Part shown: positions 60,706-64,000 of the stretch, one piece after another
Layout of the letters: every line of letters begins with the position of its first letter
How positions within the stretch are numbered: the first letter of the stretch is position 1
Assembly (NCBI RefSeq): GCF_016859125.1
Contig: NZ_CP069338.1
Location: forward strand, 4,403,501 to 4,467,500
Length of the DNA stretch: 64,000 nucleotides
Direction: 5' to 3'
Source of the DNA: Archangium violaceum
GTDB lineage: Bacteria; Myxococcota; Myxococcia; Myxococcales; Myxococcaceae
Position numbers and translations under genes: made by a program
The notes under the pieces: generated by a model
What the model was told of the DNA's origin: nothing
The model's database searches: none
Seen by the model: only the letters and a program-made list of their open reading frames with translations

Positions 60706-60734
60706 GGGGGAGGGCTCCATCCGAGCCCTCCCCC
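60706..60734 (+). terminator. Terminator hairpin after hpf
   Basis: A perfect 12-bp stem, GGGGGAGGGCTC / GAGCCCTCCCCC, with loop CATCC, 9 bp after the stop. It also lies 26 bp from the stop of the convergent lipoprotein gene and could serve both. Confidence 0.75.
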
Positions 60735-60760
60735 GTGTCGTCCCCGGGCTCCCACCCGGC

Positions 60761-61312
60761 TCACGGCGGGCCGTTGTAGGTGGGGTCGTCACCCGGTACG
60801 AAGTTCTTGCCGCGCACGTCGTAGGTGCACTCGAGGTGGGAGCCGTCCTCGAACAGCGCGTCGAGCTTCCCCTCGAGGTTGTTGGCGTCCGCGAGCTTCA
60901 CGGTGACCGTGCCGCCGCTCAGGGCCGGCGCGTTCGCGGGTGTCTCGAGCTTCCAGATGGACACTCCGCCATTCTGGGGCGGTCTCCGGTGCCACTCCTC
61001 CTCGGTCATGACGAGGGGGAGCTCCGTCGTGTCCTGCTCCGCCGGAAGCTTGATTTCCATCAGCAGCCGCAGCGCGCCCTCTCCGTAGGAGAGCTGGAGC
61101 CATGCGCCCCGGACGTGCGCGGACTGGTTGGCGCTGAAGGTCGTCGGTTGGATGGTGAGCGAGCTGTCGCCGTCGATGTCGCCCTGGATGCGTGTGCCGC
61201 CCACGGTGCCATCACACCTGCCGCTCGGTCCACATCCGGTGAGCAGCCCCGCTCCGAGGAGAAGGCAGAGGACGCCGCGGCGGACACCCGGAGGGTCGAA
61301 GAAGGGGGCCAT
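60761..61312 (-). CDS. Hypothetical lipoprotein
   Basis: A 183-residue lipoprotein. The signal VLCLLLGAGLLTGC ends in a clear lipobox. The mature protein is beta-rich: CDGTVGGTRIQGDIDGDSSL, then WLQLSYGEGALRLLMEIKL and GTVTVKLADANNLEGKLDAL, ending in LECTYDVRGKNF, with two likely disulphide cysteines. Unrecognised. It follows another lipoprotein gene on the same strand by 80 bp. Confidence 0.72.
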   Translation of the reverse strand: MAPFFDPPGVRRGVLCLLLGAGLLTGCGPSGRCDGTVGGTRIQGDIDGDSSLTIQPTTFSANQSAHVRGAWLQLSYGEGALRLLMEIKLPAEQDTTELPLVMTEEEWHRRPPQNGGVSIWKLETPANAPALSGGTVTVKLADANNLEGKLDALFEDGSHLECTYDVRGKNFVPGDDPTYNGPP

Positions 61313-61392
61313 CCAGTTCTCCAGTCAGAAGAGGTCGTCCCGCCATCCTCACAAGGCGGTGCCCATGACTCAAGCCGGCGCCGCGGCTCCTG

Positions 61393-61884
61393 TCACGGCA
61401 GCGACGGGTTGTCGCATGCGCGAACCTCGACGGGACCCAGGACGGGTCCACCATCGGGGTTCTTGCACACGGGGCAGACCCCGCCTCGGGGCCAGCGCTG
61501 TGTGGACGAGCCATCACTGGCCAGCACGGGGCCGTTGGCGATGAGTCCATCGAAGTCGGTGGCTCGCTCCAGCGTCACCGTGGAGCCACCCGCTCCGTTC
61601 GTCAGCACCAGCTTTCCGTCACGCACCTCCCACTGTTTATGCCCTTGTCCGAAGGAGTCGCAGCCGTTGATCGACCAGCGCACCCGTCCTCCCGGTTCGA
61701 TGGACAGGTTGTAGGCATCGGGCTTGCCCTCCCAGTGGAACACTCCGGCGAAGCCTTCCGGTGGGAGGTCCTCATTCGAGGGAGCATCCGGCTCCGAAGT
61801 GGGCTCGTCCCGCGAACCGTCACAACCCGCGCCCCACAGCAAAACGGCGACCCACACGCTCCAGACACCACGTACGAGAGACAC
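61393..61884 (-). CDS. Hypothetical lipoprotein with a CPVC motif
   Basis: A 163-residue lipoprotein. GTG 61884 is preceded by AAGGAGGACCAGAC, an unusually good ribosome site that decides the start. The signal MSLVRGVWSVWVAVLLWGAGC leads to an acidic linker (EPTSEPDAPSNEDLPPEG), then a beta-rich domain (GVFHWEGKPDAYNLSIEPGG) and a terminal GGVCPVCKNPDGG with another Cys in ACDNPSLP. Function unknown. The region 61885-62157 upstream shows no gene. Confidence 0.72.
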   Translation of the reverse strand: MSLVRGVWSVWVAVLLWGAGCDGSRDEPTSEPDAPSNEDLPPEGFAGVFHWEGKPDAYNLSIEPGGRVRWSINGCDSFGQGHKQWEVRDGKLVLTNGAGGSTVTLERATDFDGLIANGPVLASDGSSTQRWPRGGVCPVCKNPDGGPVLGPVEVRACDNPSLP

Positions 61885-62157
61885 GTCTGGTCCTCCTTGT
61901 TGAAGAAATAGTGGCCCCCGGGCAGCAAGCCACACGCCAGATGGGGGACTCCGGCGCGAGGCCCAGAAGACGAGGACTTGCGCCGGCTCGCGCCACCCGT
62001 TCCCTCTGGAGTTCGTGGGAGCCCCTCGGTTTTCCGAGCCGGGGCTTGTCTGGATGCCCGCCCGGGGAACCGGCAATCAGGGGGGTTCCCGCGCCCGGGT
62101 TCCAGCAATTCCTTGAGGGGATGCGCGGGATGTGGCGGGGTGGTGCCGAGGTGCTTC

Positions 62158-62460
62158 ATGCGTGACGAGAGCTCACAGGACATGCAGGCCCAGGTCTGTC
62201 ACCGCTGCCTGATGCGGCTCGACACGAGCGTGGGGGGCGTGGACCTGCCACGCCGCATTCGAGACACGCTCGCCGCGCGGGGTTGCGCCGGGTCTGTCCG
62301 GGTGAGCCTCACCGGGTGCCTGGGTTACTGCCCCGTGGGGCTCGTGAGTGTCCAGCTCCGGCGCAACGGCGAGTTCTCGGATGTGGTGTTGATCGACCCG
62401 GCGAGGGATGGCGCGGAGCTGATCGCTCACCTTTCTTGCCCATCTTCGGAAACGCCGTAG
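62158..62460 (+). CDS. Small Cys-rich thioredoxin-like ferredoxin-type protein
   Basis: A 100-residue protein. Cysteines in QVCHRCLMRL, ARGCAGSV and SLTGCLGYCPVG follow the pattern of (2Fe-2S) thioredoxin-like ferredoxins and the DUF1636 group: a first Cys pair, then CxGYC. It probably binds an iron-sulfur cluster or metal. The start ATG 62158 fits the domain start; longer in-frame upstream sequence has no homology. No redox partner nearby. Confidence 0.72.
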   Translation: MRDESSQDMQAQVCHRCLMRLDTSVGGVDLPRRIRDTLAARGCAGSVRVSLTGCLGYCPVGLVSVQLRRNGEFSDVVLIDPARDGAELIAHLSCPSSETP

Positions 62461-62656
62461 TCCGGTTGTCCAGGGGTTTGGACCTGCCAGGGATTTGGAG
62501 TCGTCCAGAGCAGAACTTTCCTTCACGGGAAGCGCTCGGAAGTGAAAAGAACCGCTCGCGCCCGGGAATGTGAATCCTGGCTGGGGCGTCGGACGTCCTT
62601 AGCTTGAGGCCCGAGCTGACCCAACGTCTGGGCAGCAGGGGCCGGTTGGAGGGCGT

Positions 62657-64000
62657 GTGGACGGGAACCATTCGAGCAGCGAGGGCGATTCCATTTCTCG
62701 TGCGGGCAACGGGGCTCAACCCCCGCGGCTCTCTCAGTCCGAGCCCGAGGCGCCACCCAGCGTCCAGTCCGCCCTGCGTGAAGTGAGGCCGGATGACCTG
62801 GATGCCATCTTCGATGGCGCGCTCTTCGGGCCGCCGACCCTGGAGACGGTTCAGGCGGAGGAGGTCTCCGACGGACGGGCCGTCGCGGCTCCCGTGCCCG
62901 TGGGCGCCATGGATTGGTACATGGAGCGCAACGGGCAGCCGGCGGGTCCGTTCCGTCTGGAACGCCTGCGCGAGCTGTGGCACCAGGGCGAGTTCGACCC
63001 CGACACCCTCTTCTGGTGCGAGGCGTGGACGAACTGGAGGCCGCTGTCCCACGTGCCCGAGCTCGTCGCCGCGATGACCATCTCGGGGCTGCCCACGGTG
63101 GCCGCGGACGCGAGCGTCTCCTCGGCTTCGGTGCGCACGAAGGCGCCCGGCTCGGAGAAGAAGGTCGTCTCCGCGTTGCACTCGCTCGTGCAGCAGGAGG
63201 AGTCGTGGCTGCGCAAGCAGGAGGAGGTGAAGGAGCAGGCGAAGGAAGAGGCCCGCCAGGCCATGCTGGACGCGCCGAGCGCTCCCGTGCCGGTGGTGGC
63301 CCCGGTGGCTCCCGTGGTGCCGGTGGCTCCGCCCATGCAGCCCGTGGTGGCTCCGGTGGCTCCTGTGGCGACGGGGGGGCTGCTGGGGCCGATTCCCGTT
63401 CCTCCCCAGATGGGGGGACCGGTCGCGCAGTATCCGGGGATGCCCATGGCGCCTCCCCTCGTTCCCGCCATGATGGCCGCCCCCGTTCCTCCGGAGGCGC
63501 TCGCGCCTTCGCGGCGGGGGAGGACGTTCCTGGTCGGGGCGCTCATCGGTTCGGCGACAGCGGGCGTCATCCTGGGGGCGATGCTCCTGTTGCCCCAGGT
63601 CCGTCGCGCGCCCGAGCAGGTGCCCGTGGCTTCCGCGCAGCCCCTTGTGTCCTCCGGGCAGGCCGCGTCTCCGAGTGCCCCGGTCGTGGCCCAGACCGCT
63701 CCGCCCGCGCCCGCGCCCGTGCCCGCGCCCGCGCCCGTGGTCGCGGCGGCTCCGGCGGTGCAGCCCGCGGCGCCAGCCGTACAGCCCTCGGCTCCGGTGG
63801 CGCAGCCTCCGGCGCCTCGGCCCGAGGTCGTCGCGTCGAAGGTCGTCGCCGCTCCAGCTCGGCACGAGAAGCCGAAGTCCGTGGTGGTGGCCGCGTCTGC
63901 CTCGGAGGAGCGGGTCGCCGGGTCCGCCCCGCAGCGCCGCCAGCAGCCTCCGCCCGCGCCCGTGGCTCCGGTCACCACGGCGCGGCGCGAGGCGCCGTCC
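62657..64000 (+). CDS. GYF-domain membrane protein (3' end outside window)
   Basis: Runs off the window after 448 codons. From GTG 62657 (TTGGAGGGC just before it): an acidic ~85-residue front with DLDAIFDGALFGPPTLET; then a GYF_2-type domain at ~85-135 starting MDWYMERNGQPAGPF with LFWCEAWTNWRPL; a charged helix; a Pro/Val/Ala-rich linker; one TM helix (FLVGALIGSATAGVILGAML, ~292-311); then a long Pro/Ala tail. GYF domains bind Pro-rich peptides. Similar layouts occur in myxobacterial gliding/secretion proteins of the AgmX type, but that link is tentative. Confidence 0.78.
   Translation, partial: MDGNHSSSEGDSISRAGNGAQPPRLSQSEPEAPPSVQSALREVRPDDLDAIFDGALFGPPTLETVQAEEVSDGRAVAAPVPVGAMDWYMERNGQPAGPFRLERLRELWHQGEFDPDTLFWCEAWTNWRPLSHVPELVAAMTISGLPTVAADASVSSASVRTKAPGSEKKVVSALHSLVQQEESWLRKQEEVKEQAKEEARQAMLDAPSAPVPVVAPVAPVVPVAPPMQPVVAPVAPVATGGLLGPIPVPPQMGGPVAQYPGMPMAPPLVPAMMAAPVPPEALAPSRRGRTFLVGALIGSATAGVILGAMLLLPQVRRAPEQVPVASAQPLVSSGQAASPSAPVVAQTAPPAPAPVPAPAPVVAAAPAVQPAAPAVQPSAPVAQPPAPRPEVVASKVVAAPARHEKPKSVVVAASASEERVAGSAPQRRQQPPPAPVAPVTTARREAPS

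Overview
The window is high-GC DNA (about 70% G+C by eye) packed with genes typical of a fruiting myxobacterium, most likely Cystobacterineae (an Archangium, Cystobacter or Myxococcus relative). Support comes from Sit-type toxin/immunity pairs, double-CXXCG immunity proteins, many lipoproteins, a CotH-like kinase, an RebB-like protein and a GYF-domain protein. No tRNA, rRNA, CRISPR array or insertion sequence was seen.

Layout. 1-4497 is the end of a tightly overlapped kynurenine (tryptophan) catabolic operon: 3-hydroxyanthranilate dioxygenase tail, ACMS decarboxylase, kynureninase, kynurenine 3-monooxygenase, and an SDR protein lacking the usual catalytic Tyr and Lys. 4.7-20 kb is mostly chromosomal housekeeping and lineage-specific genes: Spo0M-like protein, repeat lipoprotein, pgi, Uma2 nuclease, an internally deleted PolX, twin CheY-like regulators, lipoproteins, CotH-like protein, glyoxalase and an RebB-like protein. 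20.2-24.4 kb holds a glutathione peroxidase, a SitA/SitI-like toxin-immunity pair, a CapA-like protein and a secreted acidic protein. 24.6-43.2 kb holds regulators, a PLP enzyme, GH15 glucanohydrolase, a polar amino acid ABC transporter whose permease is fused to its binding protein, an LPG-synthase-type membrane protein, an aldo/keto reductase, an ADH, a secreted metallo-beta-lactamase-fold protein, a TetR/FAD-monooxygenase pair and a lipase-like lipoprotein.

43.2-59.2 kb is an accessory island of interbacterial-antagonism genes. It opens with a short HNH-type toxin and its double-CXXC immunity gene, then the wreck of a type I restriction locus (hsdM front fused to the back of its M48 peptidase). 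The core follows: a tandem array of five intact AHH-nuclease toxin genes, each followed by a 4-bp-overlapping Imm11-like immunity gene, with a unit of about 1.97 kb on the minus strand. The array ends in an orphan immunity gene with only a toxin tail. A divergent, more distant toxin/immunity pair lies on the plus strand, its toxin broken by a 1-bp insertion. In total there are seven immunity genes and five intact toxins. Sequence change between units concentrates at the toxin 3' end and the immunity 5' half, as expected for swapping specificity cassettes between conserved flanks.

59.2-64 kb returns to chromosomal genes: a DUF72 protein, a hibernation-promoting factor with a possible sigma-54 promoter, two lipoproteins, a small Cys-rich ferredoxin-like protein and a GYF-domain membrane protein running off the end.
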